NCBI GenBank assembly: GCA_016210935.1
Contig: JACQTH010000297.1
Coordinates: 1 to 5,670 of the forward strand
DNA: 5,670 nt
Origin: Acidobacteriota bacterium
GTDB taxonomy: Bacteria > Acidobacteriota > Vicinamibacteria > Vicinamibacterales > JACQTH01
Direction: 5' to 3'
Position numbers and translations under genes: made by a program. The notes beneath the pieces are model-generated. The model ran no database searches and was not told the DNA's origin. It was given only the letters and a program-made list of their open reading frames with translations. Of the stretch, positions 1 through 5,584 are shown in pieces (position 1 is the stretch's first letter; every line of letters begins with the position of its first letter).

Positions 1-199
1 ATCCGCGCTCGACGACTTCCACGCGAATGGGCGTTTTCGAGTCGAAGCTCGGCTGTTCGGGTGAGGCCGCCGCAGGCGCTGACGGGGCCTGTCTCGAGGG
101 GGGCGCCGGCGGCGAGGTCGGACGCTGCACGCCGTGCGACGCGCAGCCGGGCGCGAGCACCGCTAGCAAGACTGTGAGAACGACTCGATCGTTTTTCAT
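1..199 (-). CDS. Exported proline-rich protein, probable lipoprotein (5' part only)
   Basis: The reverse strand reads open from an ATG at 199 down to the window edge, giving 66 residues without a stop; the C-terminal part lies outside. The start is MKNDR followed by a hydrophobic run VVLTVLLAVLA and then P-G-C, with Cys at residue 19. This is the layout of a lipoprotein signal peptide. The lipobox (L-A-P-G-C) is imperfect because Pro at -2 is unusual, so signal peptidase I cleavage remains possible. Residues 27-50 are a low-complexity Pro/Ala/Ser linker, typical of a tether between the membrane anchor and a folded domain. Residues after 57 (T-P-I-R-V-E-V-V) look like the first beta strand of that domain, too short to name. 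Only a weak AGG lies 3 bases before the ATG. The gene diverges from the pseudopilin operon. Codon use (GC-rich third positions) and the signal peptide support a real gene; the function is unknown. Confidence 0.62.
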   Translation of the reverse strand, partial: MKNDRVVLTVLLAVLAPGCASHGVQRPTSPPAPPSRQAPSAPAAASPEQPSFDSKTPIRVEVVERG

Positions 200-504
200 G
201 CGCCTAAGCCGGGCTTGCACGGGAAACGTGACCGTTTTGTACACTTTCTGGCCGTGCAAGCACGGCTAGTGGCGTGTCTATCGGCGTCGCGCGAGACCGT
301 CTGCATCGCGCACAAGCAGAATCCATGTGAGCGAGAGCACGTTCGACGCAAAGGATGAGATTCGTGGAAAAACTGCCTGTGCGAGGGCGGCACACCGTGT
401 TTGTCGCCCGTGTGCAGAACGCACGGCAACAGTCAGTCAGGGATGGAAATTCTGCGCGTTTTGAACCGCAGAATCTTGGCAGTCCGGTTGCACTCCCGCT
501 CCGC
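200..504. promoter_or_regulatory. Divergent intergenic region with small palindromes
   Basis: This stretch of about 300 bases separates the leftward lipoprotein-like gene from the rightward pseudopilin gene, so it must hold outward-facing promoters. I cannot defend a specific -35/-10 pair on either strand. It contains a perfect 7-bp inverted repeat (GCCGTGC-AA-GCACGGC, 251-266). A half-copy of this in opposite orientation, CTTGCACGG, lies at 214-222. A 5-bp inverted repeat AAACG-TGAC-CGTTT sits at 224-237. All three lie within 70 bases upstream of the minus-strand start, where an operator would be expected. The pseudopilin frame is open upstream to an ATG at 355, but those extra 50 residues look like non-coding DNA by composition and would bury the prepilin leader. 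Confidence 0.4.
251..266. promoter_or_regulatory. Perfect palindrome, possible operator
   Basis: GCCGTGC-AA-GCACGGC is a 16-base perfect inverted repeat with a 2-base centre. Its 9-base core CCGTGCAAG (252-260) recurs inverted as CTTGCACGG at 214-222. The small spacer argues against an RNA hairpin and fits a dimeric DNA-binding site. No regulator gene is visible nearby to pair with it. The call is inference only. Confidence 0.3.
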
Positions 505-1095
505 ATGAGACACGTCCGGGGTTTTTCGGCCAGTGAGGTGGCGATGGTCGTGTCCGCCGTCTCGTTGCTGGGGGCGGTGGCCAGACCTGTCGTGGTCGAT
601 TACGTGAACCAGGCGAAGCTCGTCCGCGCGCACCAGGATGCTCACACCATCGGCGTGGCCTTTTTGAGATTTGCAGATGACGTCGCCACCCAGGTGCGTA
701 TGCCGAAGGGGTGGGGCACATACGACGTGATGGTCAGCGAGGGTGAAGAACCGGCGGTCGGTGCCGGCGGCGATTCCCGCTGGTTGGCGTCGAGCGAGCG
801 GATCGGGCGTCTCACGGAGCACCTCGTCACCAATGGGCCGCAGTACGCCCCCGCGCCGGCCCAACTCAATATGGTGCGCGCCGGCTGGCGCGGACCGTAC
901 ATCGCGAACGGCGTAGGGGCCGATCCCTGGGGTCACCGGTATGCCGTCAATGTCAAGGCGCTGAGAAGCGGTCGCGGTCTCGATACCGTCGTGCTGTCGG
1001 CGGGGCCAAACGGCGTCATCGAAACCACGTTCGAAGGGGATGGCATGATCGCCGGCGGCGACGACGTCGTGGCGCTCGTGTCGTCGGGCAGTTAA
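505..1095 (+). CDS. GspG-like type II secretion pseudopilin (type IV filament subunit)
   Basis: The 196-residue product begins with a short prepilin leader MRHVRG, and the cleavage site G6/F7 precedes a hydrophobic helix (7-31). Mature Glu5 (E11) and Pro22 (P28) are both present, as in type IV pilin-like proteins processed and N-methylated by PilD/GspO. The C-terminal half has the major pseudopilin (T2SSG) pattern: GWRGPYI (127-133), DPWG (140-143), SAGPNG (165-170) and a GDD stretch (185-187), the region where GspG binds calcium. At 196 residues it is longer than typical GspG (about 140-150). The extra sequence lies between the N-terminal helix and the GWRGPY motif. I chose ATG 505 over the in-frame ATG 355 because only 505 gives a leader of normal length; no good Shine-Dalgarno precedes either. 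It ends 10 bases before the regulator gene, implying an operon. No other secretion genes are in the window, so it may be an orphan subunit of a related filament; it is therefore given no gene symbol. Confidence 0.8.
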   Translation: MRHVRGFSASEVAMVVSAVSLLGAVARPVVVDYVNQAKLVRAHQDAHTIGVAFLRFADDVATQVRMPKGWGTYDVMVSEGEEPAVGAGGDSRWLASSERIGRLTEHLVTNGPQYAPAPAQLNMVRAGWRGPYIANGVGADPWGHRYAVNVKALRSGRGLDTVVLSAGPNGVIETTFEGDGMIAGGDDVVALVSSGS

Positions 1096-1105
1096 CGGGG
1101 GGATC

Positions 1106-2119
1106 ATGGATCGGGTTCTGGTCGTTGACGACGAAAATGGCATTCGCGCGCTGATGGCGCGCTGGGTCGAGTCGGCAGGCTTTACGGCGGCGCAGGCGGA
1201 AAACGCCGACCGCGCGCTGCAGGAGTTCGAAGATCGTGGCGCGGCCATCGCGCTCTGCGACATCCGGATGCCCGGGCACGACGGATTGTGGCTGACCGAA
1301 CAGATTCGCCGCCGTTACCCCGACACCGCGGTCATCATGACGACCGGCGTGCAGGATCTCGACGCCGCCGTCACGAGCCTCCGCAACGGCGTGGTGGATT
1401 ACCTGGTGAAACCGTTTGGCCGCGAGCGGCTTCGCGACGCGTTGGACCGCGGCATCCACTGGCATCGGGCCTCGGTCGACGCGCGCCGGACGCGAGAGAC
1501 GCTGGACCACGAGCTGCAGCTGCGGGGCAACCAGCTCCTGCAGGCGATGGGCAGCGTGGAGATCAAGTCGGCGGCGGCGCTCGACGGCGCCCTGGCGATG
1601 CTGACGGTCCGCGATCGGACCGCGTACGAACATGCCAAGCGCGTGGCGCGGCTGAGCGTCAACGTGGCGATGGTGCTCGGGATCGGCGAGCCGGATCTGA
1701 CGATTCTCGAGCAGGGCGCGCTGCTGCACGACATCGGGCGCATCGCCATTCCGGATTCGGTGCTCAATCATCCCGGGGCGCTCACCGACGAAGAGCGCGA
1801 CGTGTTGCGGAAACATCCGACGCTCGGCCATCAGGTCGTCGCGCGCGTACCGTTTCTGGTCGGCGCGGCGAGCATCGTGGCCGCCGCGCACGAGCGCTAC
1901 GACGGATCCGGGTATCCACAGGGACTGAAAGGCGAGGAAATCCCGCAGGGGAGCCGCATCGTGGCCGTCGCGGACGCGTTTGACGCGATGACGTCGCCGC
2001 GGCCGTATCGGGCGACGATGACCCGCGCGCAGGCGATCCAGGAGCTGATGCGCTGCCGCGGCACCCAGTTCGATCCGCGCGCCGTGGACGCCCTTTTACA
2101 GGTGTTGGCGGTGCAATAA
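1106..2119 (+). CDS. Response regulator with REC and HD-GYP domains (variant active site)
   Basis: The 337-residue cytoplasmic protein has a receiver domain at about 1-118: acidic pocket D8/D9, phospho-acceptor D52 in CDIRMPG, T80, and K102 in VKPFG. A charged, probably coiled-coil linker (about 118-160) leads to an HD-GYP domain (about 163-335). Visible HD-GYP motifs are H176 (EHAKRV), HD at 208-209, H237 (KHPTLG), H262-E263-R264-Y-D-G-S-G-Y-P (262-271), D290 (VADAFDAMTS) and FDP (322-324). The family normally hydrolyses cyclic-di-GMP to pGpG or GMP. Two positions differ from the usual consensus: HDxGK reads HDIGR (R212), and HHE reads AHE (A261), losing a usual metal ligand. Activity may be reduced or altered, or the domain may only bind ligand; this is inference. 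A G-run (1097-1102) just before ATG 1106 serves as a purine-rich ribosome site. The gene is probably co-transcribed with the pseudopilin. Its sensor kinase is not in the window. Confidence 0.9.
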   Translation: MDRVLVVDDENGIRALMARWVESAGFTAAQAENADRALQEFEDRGAAIALCDIRMPGHDGLWLTEQIRRRYPDTAVIMTTGVQDLDAAVTSLRNGVVDYLVKPFGRERLRDALDRGIHWHRASVDARRTRETLDHELQLRGNQLLQAMGSVEIKSAAALDGALAMLTVRDRTAYEHAKRVARLSVNVAMVLGIGEPDLTILEQGALLHDIGRIAIPDSVLNHPGALTDEERDVLRKHPTLGHQVVARVPFLVGAASIVAAAHERYDGSGYPQGLKGEEIPQGSRIVAVADAFDAMTSPRPYRATMTRAQAIQELMRCRGTQFDPRAVDALLQVLAVQ

Positions 2120-2123
2120 GAAC

Positions 2124-2237
2124 TGTAGTTGGCAGTGGGCAGTGTGCGGTGTGCAGCGTCGTTGGTTTTCGAGGGGCCGCGCGGTAGCGCGGCCCGGTGA
2201 ACTGCCCACTGCCCACCGCTAACTGCCAACTTTTTTT
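2124..2237 (+). repeat. Heptamer-repeat hairpin element with terminal T-run
   Basis: The left arm (about 2131-2158) is a 7-bp tandem series: GGCAGTG, GGCAGTG, TGCGGTG, TGCAGCG. The right arm (2200-2230) is an inverted series with the same period: AACTGCC, CACTGCC, CACCGCT, AACTGCC, AAC. The arms pair as a 10-bp perfect stem (2127-2136 with 2222-2231) or a 13-bp perfect stem (2131-2143 with 2201-2213). A GC-rich hairpin (2174-2195) sits in the centre. Seven T's (2231-2237) follow the outer stem, so the element could also stop transcription of the pseudopilin–regulator operon, whose stop codon lies 5 bases upstream. The layout resembles a small non-autonomous or REP-like element. No coding function is likely. 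Confidence 0.75.
2174..2195 (+). repeat. Perfect 9-bp GC hairpin inside the heptamer element
   Basis: GGGCCGCGC (2174-2182) and GCGCGGCCC (2187-2195) are perfect complements around a GGTA loop (2183-2186). All nine stem pairs are G-C, so the structure would be very stable in RNA and could form a cruciform in DNA. It lies at the centre of the heptamer-repeat arms, and there is no T-run directly after it. Confidence 0.7.
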
Positions 2238-2277
2238 GGGCCTGGCGAGACGTGACCTGTCCGACCGAGGCCGTGTG

Positions 2278-2318
2278 AGCCGTCAGGAGCTGCCCCTCCT
2301 GACGGCTTTTGTTTTTTT
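2278..2318 (+). terminator. Strong intrinsic terminator
   Basis: AGCCGTCAGGAG (2278-2289) and CTCCTGACGGCT (2296-2307) form a perfect 12-bp stem around a 6-base loop. The stem is followed by TTT, G, then seven T's (2312-2318). It works in the plus direction only; the minus side has no T-run. It lies 160 bases after the regulator stop codon and 150 bases before pckA. It could be the operon's backup terminator, the end of a short RNA, or an attenuator in a pckA leader. Confidence 0.88.
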
Positions 2319-2387
2319 CTCGCCGTCAGGTACGATGGAGAGGGGTAATCTCAGTTTGGTTCGTCTGCCCCCTTTGAGCGCCCGGCC

Positions 2388-2429
2388 GGAGTCAGATCTG
2401 GAAAAACTGATATTTCTAGACCTGACCCC
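2388..2429. repeat. REP-like imperfect inverted repeat upstream of pckA
   Basis: GTCAGATCTGGAAA (2391-2404) and TTTCTAGACCTGAC (2413-2426) are inverted copies matching at 12 of 14 positions around an 8-base AT-rich loop. Past one mismatch the pairing continues with GG (2388-2389) and CC (2428-2429). The GTCAG...CTGACC ends resemble, from memory, REP sequences mobilised by IS200-like REP-associated transposases; no such gene is in the window. It ends 38 bases before the pckA start and so lies in the promoter or leader region. Confidence 0.55.
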
Positions 2430-2456
2430 CATCCCCTAGAGATACCTCAGATACTC

Positions 2457-2461
2457 TGGAG
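2457..2461 (+). promoter_or_regulatory. pckA ribosome binding site
   Basis: TGGAG lies 6 bases before ATG 2468, a good Shine-Dalgarno at normal spacing, and fixes the start. It is the only textbook ribosome site in front of a plus-strand gene in this window. Confidence 0.7.
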
Positions 2462-2467
2462 CATCCC

Positions 2468-4072
2468 ATGGGAGCACAGGTCCAGCAGGCGCCCGCGCTT
2501 GGCGGGCTCGGCATTCATACCCCGCACACCATCTACTGGAATCTCAGCGTTTCCGCACTCTACGAAGAGGCCGTTCGTCGGAACGAGGGCGTTATCGCGG
2601 ATGGGCCGCTGGTCTGCCTGACAGGCGTCCATACCGGACGCTCGCCGAACGACAAGTTCGTCGTGCGTGAGTCGTCGAGCGAGGACAAGATCTGGTGGGG
2701 CAGCGTCAACAGGCCGTGCGAGCCCGAACAGTTCGATCTCCTGTACGGCCACGTCATCGCCTATCTGAACGAGCGCGATGTGTTCGTGCGCGACTGTTAT
2801 GCGGGCGCCGATCCGACCTATCGCCTCCGCGTACGGGTGATCTCCGAGTACGCCTGGCACAGTCTGTTTGCCCGTCACATGTTCATCGATGACGGCGTTC
2901 GCCCGCCCGAAGAGCACGACCCGGAATTCATCGTCATCAACGCGCCCGGATGCAAGGCCGATCCGGCGGTCCACGGCACGCGCTCGGACGTCTTCATCCT
3001 GGTGCATTTCGGGAAGCGGATGGTGCTGATCGGCGGGTCGAGCTACGCCGGTGAAACCAAGAAGTCGATCTTCACGGCCCTGAACTATCTCCTGCCGCTT
3101 CGCGGAGTGCTCTCGATGCATTGCTCGGCGAATGTCGGCCGGAAAGGCGATGTGGCGCTCTTCTTCGGTCTGTCCGGAACCGGGAAGACGACCCTCTCGA
3201 GCGATCCGCAGCGCGGCCTCATCGGCGACGACGAGCATGGCTGGAGCGACGAGGGTGTCTTCAACTTCGAGGGCGGCTGCTATGCCAAGGTCATTCGTCT
3301 GTCGGCCGAGGCCGAACCCCAGATCTACGCGACGACCAGACGGTTCGGCACGCTGCTCGAGAACGTCGTGGTCGATCCCATCAGCCGAACCTTGAATCTG
3401 GATGACGGGTCGCTGACCGAAAACACCCGTGCCTCGTATCCGATCGAGTTCATCGACAACGCGGTGCTGAGCGGACAGGCGGGCCACCCGCAGAACATCG
3501 TGATGCTGACGGCCGATGCGTTCGGCGTGCTGCCGCCGATCGCGCGATTGTCGCCGGCGGGGGCGATGTATCACTTCCTGTCCGGCTACACCGCGAAGGT
3601 GGCCGGAACCGAGAAAGGATTGGGCGCGGAGCCGGTCGCCGCCTTCAGCACCTGCTTCGGCGCACCGTTTCTGCCGCTGCCGCCCGCCGTGTACGCGCGC
3701 GCGCTCGGCGAACGGATTGCCCGGCACCGGTCGAAGGCCTGGCTGGTCAATACGGGGTGGACGGGCGGGCCCTTCGGCGTAGGCGGCCGCATGAAGATCG
3801 CGTATACACGCGCGATGATAAACGCGGCCCTCAATGGCGACCTCGACGCCGTGCGCTACGAGCGGGATCCGATCTTCAACGTCGACATCCCGCTGTCATG
3901 TCCGAACGTTCCGGCCGACGTGATGAAGCCACGGAATACCTGGACCGACAAGACCGCGTACGATCTGCAGGCCGCGAAGCTCGCGCGGATGTTCGTCGAG
4001 AATTTCAAGGCGTTCGAATCGGCGGTGTCGGAAGAGGTGCGGGAGGCCGGGCCGAGGGTGGAGGGGAATTGA
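2468..4072 (+). CDS. pckA: Phosphoenolpyruvate carboxykinase, ATP type
   Basis: This 534-residue enzyme converts oxaloacetate and ATP to phosphoenolpyruvate, CO2 and ADP (EC 4.1.1.49), the entry step of gluconeogenesis from C4 acids, in the cytoplasm. Length matches the ATP-dependent family (about 530-540). Visible motifs in order are TGRSPNDKF (56-64; substrate-binding R58), GETKKS (195-200; metal-binding K199), MHCSANVG (217-224; metal-binding H218), P-loop GLSGTGKTTLS (234-244; K240, T241), kinase-2 LIGDDEHGW (251-259; D254/D255), ENTRASYPI (318-326; R321), and the nucleotide-binding stretch NTGWTGGPFGVGGRMKI (428-444). The P-loop arrangement separates it from GTP-type enzymes. All key residues are present, so it should be active. 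It starts at ATG 2468 behind a good ribosome site. Upstream lie a terminator and a REP-like repeat; downstream, the stop codon is already inside a repeat element leading into gatB. No frameshift is seen. Confidence 0.97.
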   Translation: MGAQVQQAPALGGLGIHTPHTIYWNLSVSALYEEAVRRNEGVIADGPLVCLTGVHTGRSPNDKFVVRESSSEDKIWWGSVNRPCEPEQFDLLYGHVIAYLNERDVFVRDCYAGADPTYRLRVRVISEYAWHSLFARHMFIDDGVRPPEEHDPEFIVINAPGCKADPAVHGTRSDVFILVHFGKRMVLIGGSSYAGETKKSIFTALNYLLPLRGVLSMHCSANVGRKGDVALFFGLSGTGKTTLSSDPQRGLIGDDEHGWSDEGVFNFEGGCYAKVIRLSAEAEPQIYATTRRFGTLLENVVVDPISRTLNLDDGSLTENTRASYPIEFIDNAVLSGQAGHPQNIVMLTADAFGVLPPIARLSPAGAMYHFLSGYTAKVAGTEKGLGAEPVAAFSTCFGAPFLPLPPAVYARALGERIARHRSKAWLVNTGWTGGPFGVGGRMKIAYTRAMINAALNGDLDAVRYERDPIFNVDIPLSCPNVPADVMKPRNTWTDKTAYDLQAAKLARMFVENFKAFESAVSEEVREAGPRVEGN

Positions 4073-4141
4073 CGATTGAAGATTGGTGATTGAGGATTGA
4101 TTGGTAGATTGGTGGATAGAGGATTCCTCAAATCTTCAATG
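4068..4141 (+). repeat. ATTGARG heptamer repeat element filling the pckA–gatB gap
   Basis: From 4068 the sequence runs in 7-bp steps: ATTGACG, ATTGAAG, ATTGGTG, ATTGAGG, ATTGATT (to 4102). Looser copies follow (ATTGGTG from 4108). The far end carries the unit inverted: AATCTTCAAT (4131-4140) is the exact complement of ATTGAAGATT (4075-4084), giving a 10-bp stem. The element takes in the pckA TGA stop (4070-4072) and the first two bases of the gatB ATG (4139-4141). The base composition is much more AT-rich than the flanking genes. A minor open frame beginning TTG at 4097 runs through it into gatB but reads as repeat. Confidence 0.75.
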
Positions 4142-5584
4142 TCTTTTGAAGCCGTCATCGGCCTCGAGATCCACGCTCAGCTGCTGACCGAATCGAAGAT
4201 CTTCTGCGGGTGCAGCACGAAGTTCGGCGCCCCGCCGAATACAAACGTCTGTCCTGTCTGTCTTGGCCTGCCGGGCGCGCTGCCCGTCCTGAACCGGCGG
4301 GCGGTGGATTTTGCGATTGGCGCGGCGCTGGCGCTCGACTGCACGATCCACGGCATCTCGATCTTCGCCCGCAAGAATTACTTCTACCCCGACCTCCCGA
4401 AGGGCTACCAGATTTCACAGTATGACCAGCCGCTGGCGACCGATGGTCGCGTCGCGTACGACATCGACGGCCGAACGCGCGAAGTCGGAATCATCCGGGT
4501 GCATCTCGAGGAGGACGCCGGCAAGTCTCTTCACGAAGGGTTCCCTGACTCCGATCGGGCGACCTACATCGACTACAACCGGAGCGGCGTGCCGCTCCTC
4601 GAGATCGTGACCCGGCCGGATTTGCATTCGGCCGCCGATGCCGCGGATTTCTTCGGCCGGCTGCGCGCGGTGCTGGTCGCCATCGGCGTCAACGATGGGA
4701 ACATGGAGGAGGGCAGCCTGCGCTGCGACGCGAACGTCTCGGTCCGGCCGGTGGGCTCGCAGGCACTGGGGACGAAGACCGAGGTGAAGAATCTGAACTC
4801 GTTCCGATTCCTGCAGAAAGCGCTCGAGTACGAGATCAGCCGCCAGACGCAGATCATCGAATCCGGCGGGGCCGTCCTTCAGGAAACGCGCCTCTGGGAT
4901 CCCGCCGCGGGCCGGACGGAGACGCTGCGGACCAAGGAGGAAGCGCACGACTACCGGTATTTTCCGGAGCCCGATCTCCCGCCGGTGCAGGTCGACCAGG
5001 CGCGAATCGCCCTCATTCGCGAGCGGCTGCCGGAGCTCCCGGAGACGCGGAAGCGGCGGCTTGTCGCGCAATACGGGCTGCCCGCATATGATGCAGGGGT
5101 CCTGACACAGACCGCGGCGCTGGCGAATTACTTCGAGGCGGCGGCCGCCTCTTCGGGCAACCCGAAGGCCGCGAGCAACTGGGTCATGGGCGAGATCCTT
5201 CGCAAGCTGCGCGAGTCGGATACGACAATCGAGCGGGTCCCGATCGCGCCCGCGTCGCTGGCGCGTCTCATCCGGTTGATCGACGCCGGCACGCTCAGCG
5301 TGTCGGCGGCAAAGGAGGTGTTCGACAAGATGTACAGCTCGGGCCGTGAAGCCGAGGATATCGTCGCCGCCGAAAACCTGGGTCAGATCAGCGACGCTGC
5401 CGCGCTTCGCGATCTCGTGCGTGGTGTCATCGAGCAGAACCCCGGCCCGGTCTCGCAGATTCGCGCCGGCAAAGCCGGTCCGCTGGGCTTCCTGGTGGGT
5501 CAGGTGATGAAGGCGACGGGCGGCAAGGCGAACCCGCGCGTCGTCAACGAGTTGATTCGGGAAGCACTTGATCGTGCACACTAA
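4139..5584 (+). CDS. gatB: Asp/Glu-tRNA(Asn/Gln) amidotransferase subunit B
   Basis: GatB is the kinase and tRNA-binding subunit of the GatCAB complex, which makes Gln-tRNA(Gln) (and often Asn-tRNA(Asn)) by ATP-dependent amidation of mischarged Glu/Asp-tRNA. The product is 481 residues, normal for the family. Visible are the opening EAVIGLEIHAQL (4-15), the zinc-ribbon cysteines C23, C25, C38 and C41, ARKNYFYPDLPKGYQISQYD (77-96), HLEEDAGK (122-129), the family signature DYNRSGVPLLEIVTRP (145-160), and EEGSLRCDANVS (190-201). The C-terminal helical tRNA-binding part, ending in a YqeY-like tail, spans about 300-480 and contains KAASNWVMGE (343-352) and GPLGFLVGQVMKAT (447-460). ATG 4139 is chosen because family alignment begins there; the frame opens earlier at TTG 4097, but that part is repeat sequence. 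No Shine-Dalgarno lies at proper distance before 4139. gatA and gatC are not in the window, so the complex must be encoded at separate loci or further downstream. Confidence 0.97.
   Translation: MSFEAVIGLEIHAQLLTESKIFCGCSTKFGAPPNTNVCPVCLGLPGALPVLNRRAVDFAIGAALALDCTIHGISIFARKNYFYPDLPKGYQISQYDQPLATDGRVAYDIDGRTREVGIIRVHLEEDAGKSLHEGFPDSDRATYIDYNRSGVPLLEIVTRPDLHSAADAADFFGRLRAVLVAIGVNDGNMEEGSLRCDANVSVRPVGSQALGTKTEVKNLNSFRFLQKALEYEISRQTQIIESGGAVLQETRLWDPAAGRTETLRTKEEAHDYRYFPEPDLPPVQVDQARIALIRERLPELPETRKRRLVAQYGLPAYDAGVLTQTAALANYFEAAAASSGNPKAASNWVMGEILRKLRESDTTIERVPIAPASLARLIRLIDAGTLSVSAAKEVFDKMYSSGREAEDIVAAENLGQISDAAALRDLVRGVIEQNPGPVSQIRAGKAGPLGFLVGQVMKATGGKANPRVVNELIREALDRAH

Noticed and set aside
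27..269. 80-codon plus-strand frame at the left edge
   Set aside because: It is antisense to the minus-strand frame with signal peptide, which has better gene character, and it ends within the divergent intergenic region.
355..504. N-terminal extension of the pseudopilin from ATG 355
   Set aside because: It would place 50 residues before the prepilin cleavage site, whereas leaders of this family are usually short, and no homology-like pattern is visible in it.
1016..1891. Antisense frame over the response regulator gene, with another at 433-1263 over the pseudopilin
   Set aside because: Both overlap well-supported coding frames and have composition typical of complementary GC-rich DNA.
1288..1983. 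231-codon plus-strand frame inside the response regulator gene
   Set aside because: Extremely Arg-rich frame-shifted reading of the REC–HD-GYP gene.
2197..2439. 80-codon plus-strand frame starting MNCPLPTANCQLF
   Set aside because: Its first residues are a translation of the heptamer repeats, and it runs through the terminator and REP-like palindrome, so it is not a protein gene.
2447..3727. Long open frame (426 codons) antisense to pckA
   Set aside because: It is a mirror of a highly conserved gene with strong GC third-position bias. Its translation is Arg/Gly/Asp-rich with no recognisable domain and no signal in front.
4074..4101. CRISPR-like array
   Set aside because: The repeat unit is only 7 bases with no unique spacers; it is a simple tandem repeat.
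4415..5581. Long open frame (388 codons) antisense to gatB
   Set aside because: Same cause: complement of a clear GatB coding frame, Arg/Leu/Asp/Val-rich, no domain seen.
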